Source: Pomacea canaliculata (taxonomy: Eukaryota > Mollusca > Gastropoda > Architaenioglossa > Ampullariidae). Taken from it: 64,000 bases of DNA. The notes below the pieces were generated by a model. It ran no database searches. It was not told the DNA's origin and saw only the letters and a program-made list of their open reading frames with translations. Where the stretch lies: contig NC_037594.1 of the NCBI RefSeq assembly GCF_003073045.1, positions 26,108,927 through 26,172,926 on the forward strand, read 5' to 3'. The position numbers and the translations under genes were made by a program. Of the stretch, positions 33,701-44,000 are shown one piece after another. How positions within the stretch are numbered: position 1 is the stretch's first letter; each line of letters starts with the position of its first letter.

Positions 33701-36700
33701 ATGTTTTCCTTATGAAAGAAAAAAAAAATTGGGTGTATATATATATATGTATGTAATACAATTTGATGCATATTGATCACTTAATGTAGCTTGGCTAATA
33801 AAAATAGTCTTTATAAACTTTGTCAGCTGGATTTTTTGTGAGACATTTTTCATTATATTCTTGTGCTTGGCCTAAAATTGTAAGAGCAGTTTTATGTTGT
33901 TTATTGAAACTGTCTTGAAATGCAATTATAAAACACTAAAATATGATAATTGTGAGGGAACATTTAAAAGGTTAGGTACCAGTTCCTATTTCCACTCTGC
34001 TCTTTCATTGTAGATGGCCATTTGTTTTTGCACAGGTCTTTGTAACTTGTAGATTGCACATATTAATTAGATGCAACATTGCATTCAAAAGTATATTTAC
34101 TTAACATGGCTTATGGATAGTGTATACAAATATATTAACTTGGTGTGCACTAGGTAATCAGCATCTATCTTGATTATTGTGGCCATTTTTTTAGGAGGAG
34201 TAGCATAAAATCTGTATGATGCTGGCTAACAAGAAATGCCATGAACTTTTAAAGTTATGATAATAATTGGAAAATGTAGTATTAAGTATTTTTCAGGTCA
34301 TATAGAATACAAATCTTTTATGATCACCTTTAACTCTTTCACTTTCTGCACCATAGAGTTAAATAAGATATGTTTAATTCTTAAGATTCCACCAGAACAT
34401 CTGTTATGTGCCTCGGTCATGAATGCACCCTGCGCCCTGGCTGTTTCCAAGCTGTTGTATCCAGAAACAAAGAAGAGTAAAATCTCACAAGTGAATGTTA
34501 TAGTACAAACTAAGAGGTAATATTTTATCTTTTCAGTTCATCTACATTTATTCATGTTTAGAATCTTCAAGCTCAAAGGTAAAAATCAAGGGAAAAAAGG
34601 GAAAAATAAAGAGTTCATTTGCATGTGTTGGGAATGCTTCTTGTCATGATAGTTGGACACATTCTTGTAGAATATAAATTTGCACTGTGTTGGGATTACT
34701 TTTATAGTGAATATACAAATTTTCATAAAATACTTTGCCATTTATTGTATAGAAATATAAAGATTTGTACTTCTTTAGTCTGACCTATGTGAGCAAGATC
34801 ATGATGTCAGGAACTTAAGAAGAGCTTGTTTTAACATGTTCTCTGCAGAGAGTACAGGAACCTGTTAGAAGCTGCTGCTGCAGGTGCTTCACTGTCCATA
34901 GCCTTGGTGGCAAATGTTGCAGCCAACCTCATTGCATTCATTGCTCTGCTGGCATTTGTTAATGCTGCCATGGGATGGTTTGGTGCATTTATCTGTTATC
35001 CTGACTTGTCTTTTCAGGTGAGTTCCACTGAAATCTGAATTGATATTTCTGGTTCTTGTCTCCTTTATCTGTCATTATCCTTGAGTGATGTTAATGCAAT
35101 TCCTGTTTCAGAAAATATGCCGCTATCTGCTGATGCCCGTTGTTTATCTGATGGGTGTTCGGTGGGAAGATGCTGGAGAGGTGGCTGAGATGGTTGGCCT
35201 CAAAACGTTTCTGAATGAGTTTGTTGCATATAAGAAGCTGGCTGAGCTCATCAAGGCTAAAAAAGAGTGCATTCCTGACCAACCCTTTCTCTCTGTGAGT
35301 GCTTTCTGCATGCTTTTTAGCCAATAGTGTAGCGGATGACATGGTTTAGCTGTTGATTTTACTGCATTAAGATTAATGTGTTTGCATAAAACTTTGATCC
35401 TCAAAAAGCTGAGCTTTAAATAACCTCAGAGTTGGTAAGGTATTTTTACAGATGCCAAGTAGCTCTGACAAGTTATACCTTAAAGGTCCAGGGACCGATC
35501 TGCCCACTTTGATGACTTTATTATAAAAGCATCAGAAGGCCCTCTGTATCACAAGAGACACATGGTGCAAGGGTTAGAGTTTGAGTGCAAGTCAATGCAT
35601 GAGAGTGGGTGCAGTATGGAATTTAGTAATTAAGTATTGGTGATTTGCTTGTTATTTGGATAGTGGAAGGAAAAGATTATAAGATAAACTAAGCAAATAG
35701 ATGTTATTGATGTTCCGCTGCCCACCTATAATTACCTACCTGGCCTCTGCCCTGTTATTCTGGCCTTGAACCAGCGTGGTTCATGACAGAAGGCGTAATC
35801 ATGATAGACTACATGGAAAAGGGAAAAGCTATCAATGGATAGTACTATGCCTTAGAATTAACACCACTGAAGGAAGCAATTAATTCAAAATACAGAGGGC
35901 AGCTCCAGAATAAAGCGCCTGTTCACTCTGCTCAGATTGCAGCTGCTGAAACAGCCAACTGTGGCTTTGAATTGCTACCCCAGCCGCTTTAGTATTTTAT
36001 TCCTTGTTGCTCCTTTGAGGATCATAGGGCCGTAACAACACCTCGCCAGCGGACCTGGTTTTGGGCAGCCCCCTTCAGTTGGGCCCATGTGGTTTCGATG
36101 TCCTTTGCCTCGCTCTCTGCTGTTCCTTTCCAAGTCTACTTTGGTCTCCCAACTCTCCTCTTCCCCTGAGGGTTCCAGTTAATACCCCAGCCCTTTTACT
36201 CACCAGACTTCTACCTGTTTCCTAAACTCAAATCCCATGTATGTGGTTGCCATTTTGGAAATAATGATGAAGTCATATGGAGGAGTTTTTCATGGACCAA
36301 GACACTACCATCCTCAGTGATGGGATTGCAATATTTAAGCACCATTAGACTAAGTACATTAATGTCAAGGGGGATTACATAGAAAAATTGTGTAAATGTC
36401 TTGTTTCTGCTACTCCTTTTGGGTGAGGCTTAGAACCTTTTAAACCACCCTTGTATGCAGTATGAAATGTTTGAAAGAATTATTATCCAGACATCAAAAC
36501 CTTCTCAAACAATATTTTTATACAGCAACGATCAGTGACCATAGCTACTTATGCATTGTGTGGATTTGCCAACCTGAGTTCCATTGGCATCATGCTGGGG
36601 GGTCTTGGACCAATGGCACCAGACAGGGTGAAGGACATGGCACAGATTGTATTCAGAGCCCTTTGTGGGGGAGTTGTTGTCTGCTTGATTACGGCCTCCA

Positions 36701-37069
36701 TTGCTGGTAAGGACACATTTTGCTTTGATAACAAAGTGTTTTAGCTCAAAACAAGCATTTAAAAGGTTACGCATAGTCTTGAGATTTAAGAGATGAAAAT
36801 CTTGTAAAGGATTGTAATCAAACTTTAAAGATCTAGTGGGGATGAAACAATCAAAGCCCTCGCTGCTCTGTGCATAAGACTTTATGAATGCAAAGAATGG
36901 ATGCAGTCACTAGTCTTGATCATTTTCTTTTTTTCCTATAGGGTTGCTGGTTGTAGAGCCCCCATGGGATCATCAAACCTCATGCAATGCAAGTCAAAGT
37001 GCGACTGAAAACTTTACTCAAGCTGGTCACCTAATTTCCTCCACCATCAGTACCATACTGACAACGTAA
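27713..37069 (+). CDS. SLC28A3-like: Concentrative nucleoside transporter, SLC28 family (copy B)
   Basis: Na+/nucleoside symporter, 645 aa in 12 coding exons: 27713-27881, 28537-28652, 29987-30225, 31111-31252, 31661-31852, 32733-32894, 33480-33605, 34386-34516, 34849-35017, 35112-35294, 36526-36706, 36942-37069. Exon lengths 239, 142, 192, 162, 126, 131, 169, 183 and 181 and their phases equal those of copy A exactly, so the genes are tandem duplicates. Conserved: LGTTAAES, the Na+-site Asn335, TEAP, NEFVAY with Glu518, GFANLSSIG with Asn559 and Ser562. Odd points: ANIFVGL replaces GNIFVGQ, so the base-contacting Gln is Leu340 (codon 32892-32894) and a Gly is Ala334. There is one fewer N-terminal exon than in copy A. 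The C-terminal tail diverges but keeps two sequons (NAS, NFT). No stop or frameshift; it looks functional. Two start ATGs are adjacent (27713 and 27716). Confidence 0.93.
28250..28440. mobile_element. Possible DNA-transposon end fragment in CNT-B intron
   Basis: A GC-rich island in an AT-rich intron reads GTGCAGGGCCCCCATCAAGT, then GTGGGGCCTTGGTCAGTTAC, and ends near CCATAGCACTGGCTCTGAAA. Similar 'GGGCCCC ... GGGGCCTTGG ... AGCxCTGGCxCTG' ends occur in hAT-like elements. No transposase frame is present, and the matching opposite terminus was not found. Confidence 0.3.
33020..33130 (+). repeat. tRNA-like SINE head in CNT-B intron
   Basis: GCATGGTTAGTGGTCTTGAT (box-A-like) is followed at tRNA spacing by CATGAGTTCAAATCACTC (box-B-like, GTTCAAATC). 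No A-tail or target duplication was identified. It may be a SINE relic or a tRNA pseudogene. Confidence 0.45.
35774..35993 (+). pseudogene. Mariner-family transposase relic
   Basis: The + frame reads [20 protein letters not shown], a stop, [20 protein letters not shown], then [10 protein letters not shown] and GFELLPQPL, followed by a stop. This follows the mariner order 'W..xGIxxxDFLEKGxTING-EYY ... LKEAIxxKRRGKL ... DNAPxH ... GFELLPHPPYSP'. The Asp of the D-N-A-P-x-H block is lost (NKAPVH) and about ten residues before it are deleted. Two in-frame stops make it inactive. It sits in the intron between copy B exons ending 35294 and starting 36526. Confidence 0.8.
36024..36180 (-). pseudogene. 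LINE reverse transcriptase C-terminal relic
   Basis: The - strand reads [14 protein letters not shown], a stop, [20 protein letters not shown], then [17 protein letters not shown] and a stop. This matches the C-terminal tail common to one group of LINEs (WNPQGKRxxGRPxxTW ... WxQLExxAQNRxxWRxxVxGL). One internal stop. It lies about 30 bp from the mariner relic on the opposite strand, in the same intron. Confidence 0.75.
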
Positions 37070-38866
37070 TATAAAAACGATATGCATTTTAGGTTTGGAA
37101 GACTGGAGAAAAAAAAGGTGCTTTGGCTTTCACTGTATATAAACAGGCAGCAAGATTTTGCTTATTTTCTTTTTTGTGCTTGGTAATGTATGAAGCTGGA
37201 CCAGTAAAACTGGGTGAAATTGATGTGTATCAGTTTGTTGCTTATACAAATAATTTAATAGCTGAACAACTTCCAACTTGAAGACTTATTGTATATCTTC
37301 ATGCAAGTAACTGCCAAAGATGAAAGAAGAGAATGCCAAAACTTTTTTCAGTGCAAAGACATTCCTTATGTTTAGACTTTGTAGCAAAATGCATTTTGAG
37401 ATGGTATGTTATCATGCAAGTAAGCTCAGTTTATAAATATCACAAAGAGGCAGTCTTCCTAGACTTTCCATTTTTATGCAGATGAAAATGTTCAGAAACT
37501 GGGTTAAAGATTTATGAAAATTACATCATAATCAAAACTGAGACCAGATTTTAGTGATGGGTTCTAAAACGTGACATTTTTCAGAAGCCATGATCCATCA
37601 GAAAATGTTGTTGAGTGTATTCATGTGCTTGTTCCTCCATGTGGAAGGAAGGGAGCAGTGTATGTATACATTAATGTAGTCATAATTTAAGGGCATTGTG
37701 GATGCAAAACTGTTTGAAGAAACAGTTTTGACAAGCAGACTGGTTTAAGTCATTGAAGCATTTTACTTTCTAGTCAGTAACAGCTTTTATTAAAGTTGTA
37801 GTAAAGCTTTACATAATTAAAAATATTTTACTTACACATATTTATATACAGTTATTGAATTAGATTTTTTTATATTGGCAAACACTTTTCACATGTATGG
37901 ACTTGCTATTGAATGGGGGGAAATCTGAAAAAAGGCTTGTTTTGCTGCATTATGCCATGATTCCAAAATGCTATATCCTACCGGTGACACTGTACAATCA
38001 CTTTGACCAGTGGATTATATACAAGTTTTTCACAAGGGCACTAGATTCCATTTGCAGATTGTAACACTGCAGTTAGGAAAATCCCAACACCATGACAGTT
38101 TATGCTTTGTGCAAAACTGCTTCTGGGTCTACAATGACTGTGGCAGTGTTCCGTGACTACTGATATGTCATCAGCTCTAGACCTGGAAACAGTTTACTGA
38201 CATCCTAAATACACAATAATAATCTTAAGAATTTGCACCAGACAGTTATGAAGGTTTTAAATCATGTTTACATTTCACAAGTGTCATAATAATTGCTAAT
38301 ATATGATTGTGTTCATTATTTACATTATGGTAAGGTGTGTTTTTTTAAAAAATATTCATAAGCTTTCAATATTCATTTTTATATGGTATTAAAATCAAAA
38401 TTTTCCTTTATATTTTTGATATATCCAGACAAGCGCTATTCTAGTGCTTACTACCACTGTGTCTGCTGCAATATCTTCCTGACAAGCTTTTAAAAGTGTT
38501 CAACAGTATGAAATCAACTGTGTGCTTTGGTGCTCATACCTATTGTTCATCTAGGGAGATTTATTTTTCCTAGATACCACAAGAAATTTTAGTTGATACA
38601 TGTGTTGTTATTTGTGCTGTTGTCTACTATAACGGCAATAAATAGTGGGACAATTGGGTCTTGTCAAAGCTTCTTGCATTAGAGGTATTGCAGTCATGTA
38701 ATTAATGCAAGTCTATTAATATATTCATGTTATCCTTAAAAAAAAAGATTTAACTGTGGTGCATAAGATATTCAATTTGTATTCCTGACCATTCCTTTAA
38801 ATTTTGGGGAAAGGTAGAAAGCATTTACATGTATATGGATGTATGGAAACAAACCTTTACAATAAA
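37070..38866 (+). other. 3' UTR of CNT copy B
   Basis: AT-rich with no coding motif. Candidate AATAAA signals lie at 38637-38642 and 38861-38866. The second is 11 bp from a minus-strand AATAAA (38878-38883) that could serve the converging CYB5D2 transcript. Confidence 0.4.
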
Positions 38867-40018
38867 ATTTACTACTATTTATTATGTGAGTGGAAAATTG
38901 CCTTTTTCATTGTCTCTGATGTTAATATCAGTCTGACTATAGATGATAGAATCACTAGATAATGAAGCATTTGGAAATATGATGGTTTTTACTGTCGATA
39001 ATACACTAGACAAGTCGTGCATCTGATGTTCACTCTCGTGCATGTGCTGGTATCTATAGGCTCTTCCACAAAATACAAGACAGCTTTGCCTTTACAGGCC
39101 CTGTCAGCATTTAATAACAAAAAATAATTAAAAAACTTCCCACAAGCACCCACTCACCAATAAAACTAATCATTACACACTTGCTTCCTCACTCCCTCAC
39201 CAGAAATGTGTCCGTCTTTTTCTTGCATATACGGAATTGTTTCACAGAGATGTGGTGAAGCAAAGTCACATTCCTAGTGTTCAAGATAGGTCCTCCTGTT
39301 TACGCTCTGAATTCTGTTCGATGCAGATGGGGCACCCCAACTTTTGATGTCCAGAAACACTTATCCTATTAATAGAACAAACAAGGTGCTGTTTTGTGCA
39401 CACTGTGCATTCCCCTTCAAGGACACGAAAAATACTCTCACTCTTTGATCAGAAATGAAGGCTCAAGAGAATGGATTCTTAGTATCTTAGCTCTGGGAAA
39501 AACTAATAAATACAATTTACTCACCCTGCAACACATTCAAAAGTAACATTGGAAGACAACTCTATATATAAACATGGTAAAAAAAAATCTGTTTTATGGA
39601 TGCAGGAACTTAAATTAGCATTTTAGCAGGAACATTTCCTGGCTGATGTAAGCAACCAACACTTGCTGTAAGTGGCTGTCTTGTACAGGTTTGATTGCTA
39701 TTTTGGTTTTGCTGTTTCACGCTATCTGCTGTTCTCCATGTAAAATAGCTGTCACTTCGCCAACACCATGTAGCTGAATATGGGATTTTGTCCATTTGGA
39801 ACTTCTTTTCGCTTAGAAATGCTATGTCCATGACTGATGCTCACAGTAAAACTATGGATGTGTATAACTGTACATGTTTTGAGGGAATATAGGTCATCAC
39901 CTTTAAAATTAATAAATATTTGCATCAAAACCAAAATAAATGATCCTAGGAAAAAAAAATGAAAGGTGAAAACTTAGTAATTTGAACTATACAAAGTTTA
40001 TAAACTTTTATCTATTGA
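38867..40018 (-). other. Probable 3' UTR of CYB5D2 (minus strand)
   Basis: No coding motif. A minus-strand AATAAA lies at 38878-38883, which would give a 3' UTR of about 1.1 kb. Short open frames at 39610-39934 show no domain. Confidence 0.35.
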
Positions 40019-40888
40019 TCAGGTATTAATGATAACACAAGAGTCTGCCTGAGTATCACATAATGGATAAGGTTTCAGATTGGGGTTGTCTAGGTCACCA
40101 TTGTTGGTATGAAGCATGCTGTTCATCTCATTGGATGGTGGACCAATGTTTCTAACACAAACACATCGGGGTCTGCTGTTCGGCATCCCTGGCTGGTTAA
40201 ACTGCCTTGGTACACCAACCCAGGATCTCTGTATACCACCACTAAGGTTTGAGCACCAAACACGGGTATGTCCACCTTGACTCCATTCTGAGTTACAAGG
40301 TGGAAATTGCCTGTCAATATCTTCTTGGCGTTTTTTGTCGTCCAATGCCCGCAGTAAACTGTTCTGGTACTCCTCTATCACTTTAGTTGCTTTTCCCTCC
40401 GCAGTATAAAATGTGCCAATCAGCTTCCCAATGTAAATGTAGTCTTTGTCGTAAAACTTTTTCCAATCCTCAAGAGACAGGATGTTATCATTGGTCAATT
40501 CACTGAGATCGTCTGTCAAACCATTTTCGAAATCTCCAGAAACGAAAGCACGGGAGGCATCTCGGCCGGCAAAAAAACTATAGCCTCCACCTGGTCCGTA
40601 ATGTTTTCGCCCCCTAGTTACATCATAAATATGTCCTAAAATGGACAAATACACATCCGTTCCATCTTCTCCGGTATATTTTGAAAGTTCCTCTTGTGTC
40701 ATCAGACGTTCGGATCGAGATGGATGCGGAAACCATCCAGAAAAAACGGGCATTCGTGACACGGCATCTTTCATGCAGTCAGGAACAAACTGTCCAAGTT
40801 TGTAATAAAACGGTGTTAACAAATTCAATTTAAATGCTAGAGAGAGAATACAAACTGCAAGGGAAGTCAATAAAATGACGCGCCCCAT
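40019..40888 (-). CDS. CYB5D2: Neuferricin (cytochrome b5 domain-containing protein 2), MAPR family
   Basis: Extracellular or membrane-associated haem-binding MAPR protein; the vertebrate orthologue affects neuronal differentiation. Single uninterrupted frame, 289 aa (human 264 aa). N-terminal hydrophobic signal/anchor (VILLTSLAVCILSLAF, about 4-19). Cytochrome b5-like domain at about 63-158, with LGHIYDVTRGRKHYGPGGGY and SFFAGRDASRAF, the MAPR signature containing the haem-binding tyrosines. A C-terminal conserved block follows: FPPCNSEWS, VWCSNLSGG, WVGVPRQ, PRCVCVRNIGPPS, GDLDNPNL, all hallmarks of neuferricin. The start is the ATG at 40886-40888, followed directly by the hydrophobic segment. 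It is divergent from NSUN6 (start codons separated by 196 bp) and convergent with CNT copy B. The lack of introns is notable, since the human gene is, to my knowledge, multi-exonic. Confidence 0.93.
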   Translation of the reverse strand: MGRVILLTSLAVCILSLAFKLNLLTPFYYKLGQFVPDCMKDAVSRMPVFSGWFPHPSRSERLMTQEELSKYTGEDGTDVYLSILGHIYDVTRGRKHYGPGGGYSFFAGRDASRAFVSGDFENGLTDDLSELTNDNILSLEDWKKFYDKDYIYIGKLIGTFYTAEGKATKVIEEYQNSLLRALDDKKRQEDIDRQFPPCNSEWSQGGHTRVWCSNLSGGIQRSWVGVPRQFNQPGMPNSRPRCVCVRNIGPPSNEMNSMLHTNNGDLDNPNLKPYPLCDTQADSCVIINT

Positions 40889-41084
40889 TGAAAAAATATG
40901 TTTTGAAACACAACACCATCACATCCGTCAACATCAAGTAAAGAGAAAGCTACTCTCATAAAGAAAAGAGAGTAGCCTCCCTTGCAAAGGCATGCGTCTG
41001 CTCTTGTGAATGTTGTGAACGTCAGTTGATGGATATACAGAAATTTTTAAATTATAAGATCTGTTTTTCTTATCCCTGTGTGAA
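40889..41084. promoter_or_regulatory. Bidirectional promoter between CYB5D2 and NSUN6
   Basis: Only 196 bp separate the two divergent start codons, so both 5' UTRs and the core promoter must fit here or overlap the genes. No TATA box is obvious. A perfect 9-bp inverted repeat, GCTACTCTC (40949-40957) and GAGAGTAGC (40968-40976) with a 10-base loop, lies on the CYB5D2 side. It may be a dimeric factor site or a 5' UTR hairpin. Confidence 0.6.
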
Positions 41085-44000
41085 ATGGCGAATCTTTCTT
41101 TAACTTTAGATTCTGCAGTATTGACAAAATTAAGTAAATCATATCCTGAAGAGGTAAGATTTATGTTCTTGGCCTGATTCAAAGAATGGACAAATAATCT
41201 TTAATTGATGTTTTACAATCGGGATACTAACTTCAAGTTTACAGACTTAAGTGGCCAGAAGTAAATGCTCAGCGCTCAATGTAACATGAAATTGTCTTTT
41301 TTTTCCTCCGCATGAAGTGTTATTTTCACGACGCTACAATACGTGCTTCACTAGACAAACCTTTCGTTCACTAACGTCAATGAGTATACCCTCTTTTAAA
41401 AATTGCATTAAAAGAACAAGCGGAGTAGATTACATTGTATTTGTAGATCAATTTGAATCATGTCCACATTGTTTAGGGGCTAATTGACTTCTGATTTTTG
41501 TTCTTTTGATAGTGTTGCGATGATAGTTATAACGGCTCTGGGTAAAACGGCAATCTCTCTCTCTTCCCCCACCCAACTTCTTTTGGTAGGTAACAATACG
41601 CATGCATTTGTATTCTCATTCATTCTGTAAATAATGACACAACAGAAATTTAATAAAAGTATTATCTATTTAAATCTGAAGGGTTTTCATATCTTCCTCA
41701 TTTTGATTTCATCAGGTATCTGATGGCAAAAGTTCAGAATGTGCATCAGGCAGTCTTAAAGACCTCCTGGAATGGTTAGCAGTGCCTCCAGCATTCAGCA
41801 CTCTGCGAGTCAATACTTTTGTTGTATCCAGTAGTGAAGCTTTGATGCAAGTTGTGAAGCAACTTAAAGAGGTAGAGGAGCACACATATTGCAACACATT
41901 TCAAGAGAAAAATTCTGCAGTTTATATACATTTTATTGAGGGATAGGTGTCATTGCATCCTCTAGCCATTTTCTCAATCTAATAAGCATGACTGTGTCAG
42001 TCTTTGTTTGAAAGAGGAAGTCTGTATGGAGTCCAGTGACAAGTTATTTCACTGGGTGCTGCTGAGGTCTTTTAGACTTATTTACCAGTATGCCTTTAGA
42101 AACTACATCATCTGAAAATGCTAAGCAGGTGATGCTTTGTAAAGTTATGAATGGTGTGGAAGATTGGAGAGTAAAATACACACAAATAATAACATACAGA
42201 AACTGATGCATTGTCTAAGTACCATATCCCTGAAACCAGGCTCAAAGATCATTACATAAAAACACACACACAATGCAGAACACAGAGTGGAGGAATACCT
42301 AGAGGAAACACATTGATATTGTTTTGGTATAACTATTTTACGGTTAGAGAAACAATTTCATGGTTATGTGGTTACTGGGGATCACATTTATAGACATGGC
42401 CATGCAGTTTCATATCCTATTTTTATTTTGTTTAGTCATTGTGTCTTCTTTTTTCCATTTTTTAAGACATGTAATTTGCAAGGAAAACCTGAATTGAGAG
42501 TGGAAATACACCCAACTCTCTTTGACTGTCTACTTGTACACAATACTGGTCCACACCTTCCTCAGCAACAGGTATGTCAGACTTTGTTGTTTTTTCGCTT
42601 TGCCTCCACTTTGTAACAGTGTTGTACTCTGATTGAAATGTACTGCTAAGGTTCTCCTCTTATGTAGGACAATTTTTTAGAATAGTGGTAAAACATCCAC
42701 TTACCACTATAGCCAGCATCTTAAGGTGCTGTGTTCATATTTTGAGTCTAGGCATATGTGACACCTGTCCATCAAATGATTTTTTTTCCTTTCCTTTCAT
42801 CACTCCTTCCTCTATTTTTTAAAACCCAAAGAGGAGGAAATACTGTTTTTTTGTCAAACCAATTACCCAATAAACCATGCTGTACCTGTAATTTATGTAG
42901 GCAGCTGGTTGGTGCAAAGGTGCTTGTCACCAGTAAAGGAGGATTAGGCATCTTGGGCATAGGTCTCTTCTTGGACTTGTTGCACATTCTCTGTACTTTG
43001 CGCTCATAAAACGTTAGTTGTTGGCTTGGTATAAAACACGAGTGGTCTGGCAGTGTAGTGGTGAAACATTCATTTATCATGAGCACGATTGTTGCTGCGA
43101 TCACATTGTCATCATTGTGTGTAACAAAACAAAGACAACTATGTTGCTTTGTCATTTTGCCATAAGGACACATATTAACATACATTCTTGACATGCTTAT
43201 TCTTGATTACTAATAGTTTATCAGTTCCAGATTTAATGGCCCTGTGTCCTTCGCTACATTGTTGTTATCATTAGGAATAGTCTGGTCAGTGTGCTTTTTC
43301 ATTCAGCTTAGAAAAGTCATCAGTTCTGGAAGATTTTTGATAAGAATTAATTGTCTGTGGAACCTTATTGTGTTGATAACTTGTGTGTGTGTTGTTGGTG
43401 TGCTGTGTGATAGCTACAGTGTATGAGATTTGTTGATTTTAAGTGGGCTGTTACTATGTTTCATATGTAAGGGTTAGGGTAAGGGTTTTTGAATGCTGTT
43501 TGGTTGTGTTTGACATCATGCTCATTTTATCATTGTAAAGTGCCTTTAGCATGTTTAATGACATTGTACTATGTAATTATGCTGTATGATGATGATGATG
43601 TGTGCACGATCATGCAAATACATATAAAAATACACATGCATAAATGCACAAAAATTCTAGTGACAGTTATTCATTGTTTTGCATGTTATGCATGTATGAT
43701 GGATTGTTTATAGCACTGCATATATAAGTATTACAAAGACAATTGCTAATAACTGAAGACTGTGAAGATGACAGTGGTTGAAGTTTGTTTTTATTATTAC
43801 TGCTCTCAGGTAAGCATTAGACCAAGACTCCTGTACATTTTTTGGAAAGGAGAAAGCTTGAACTTTGCAATAAAAGTAAGGAAAATTGCCTTCCCCGTGC
43901 TTCCCTGGCAAAGCCACAATCATGGCTCATCGTGCTATAAGGGTTAAGTTTCTGAAAATCAACATAGTTTGTGCTAAAAAATTTGTGGCTAGCAATAGGA

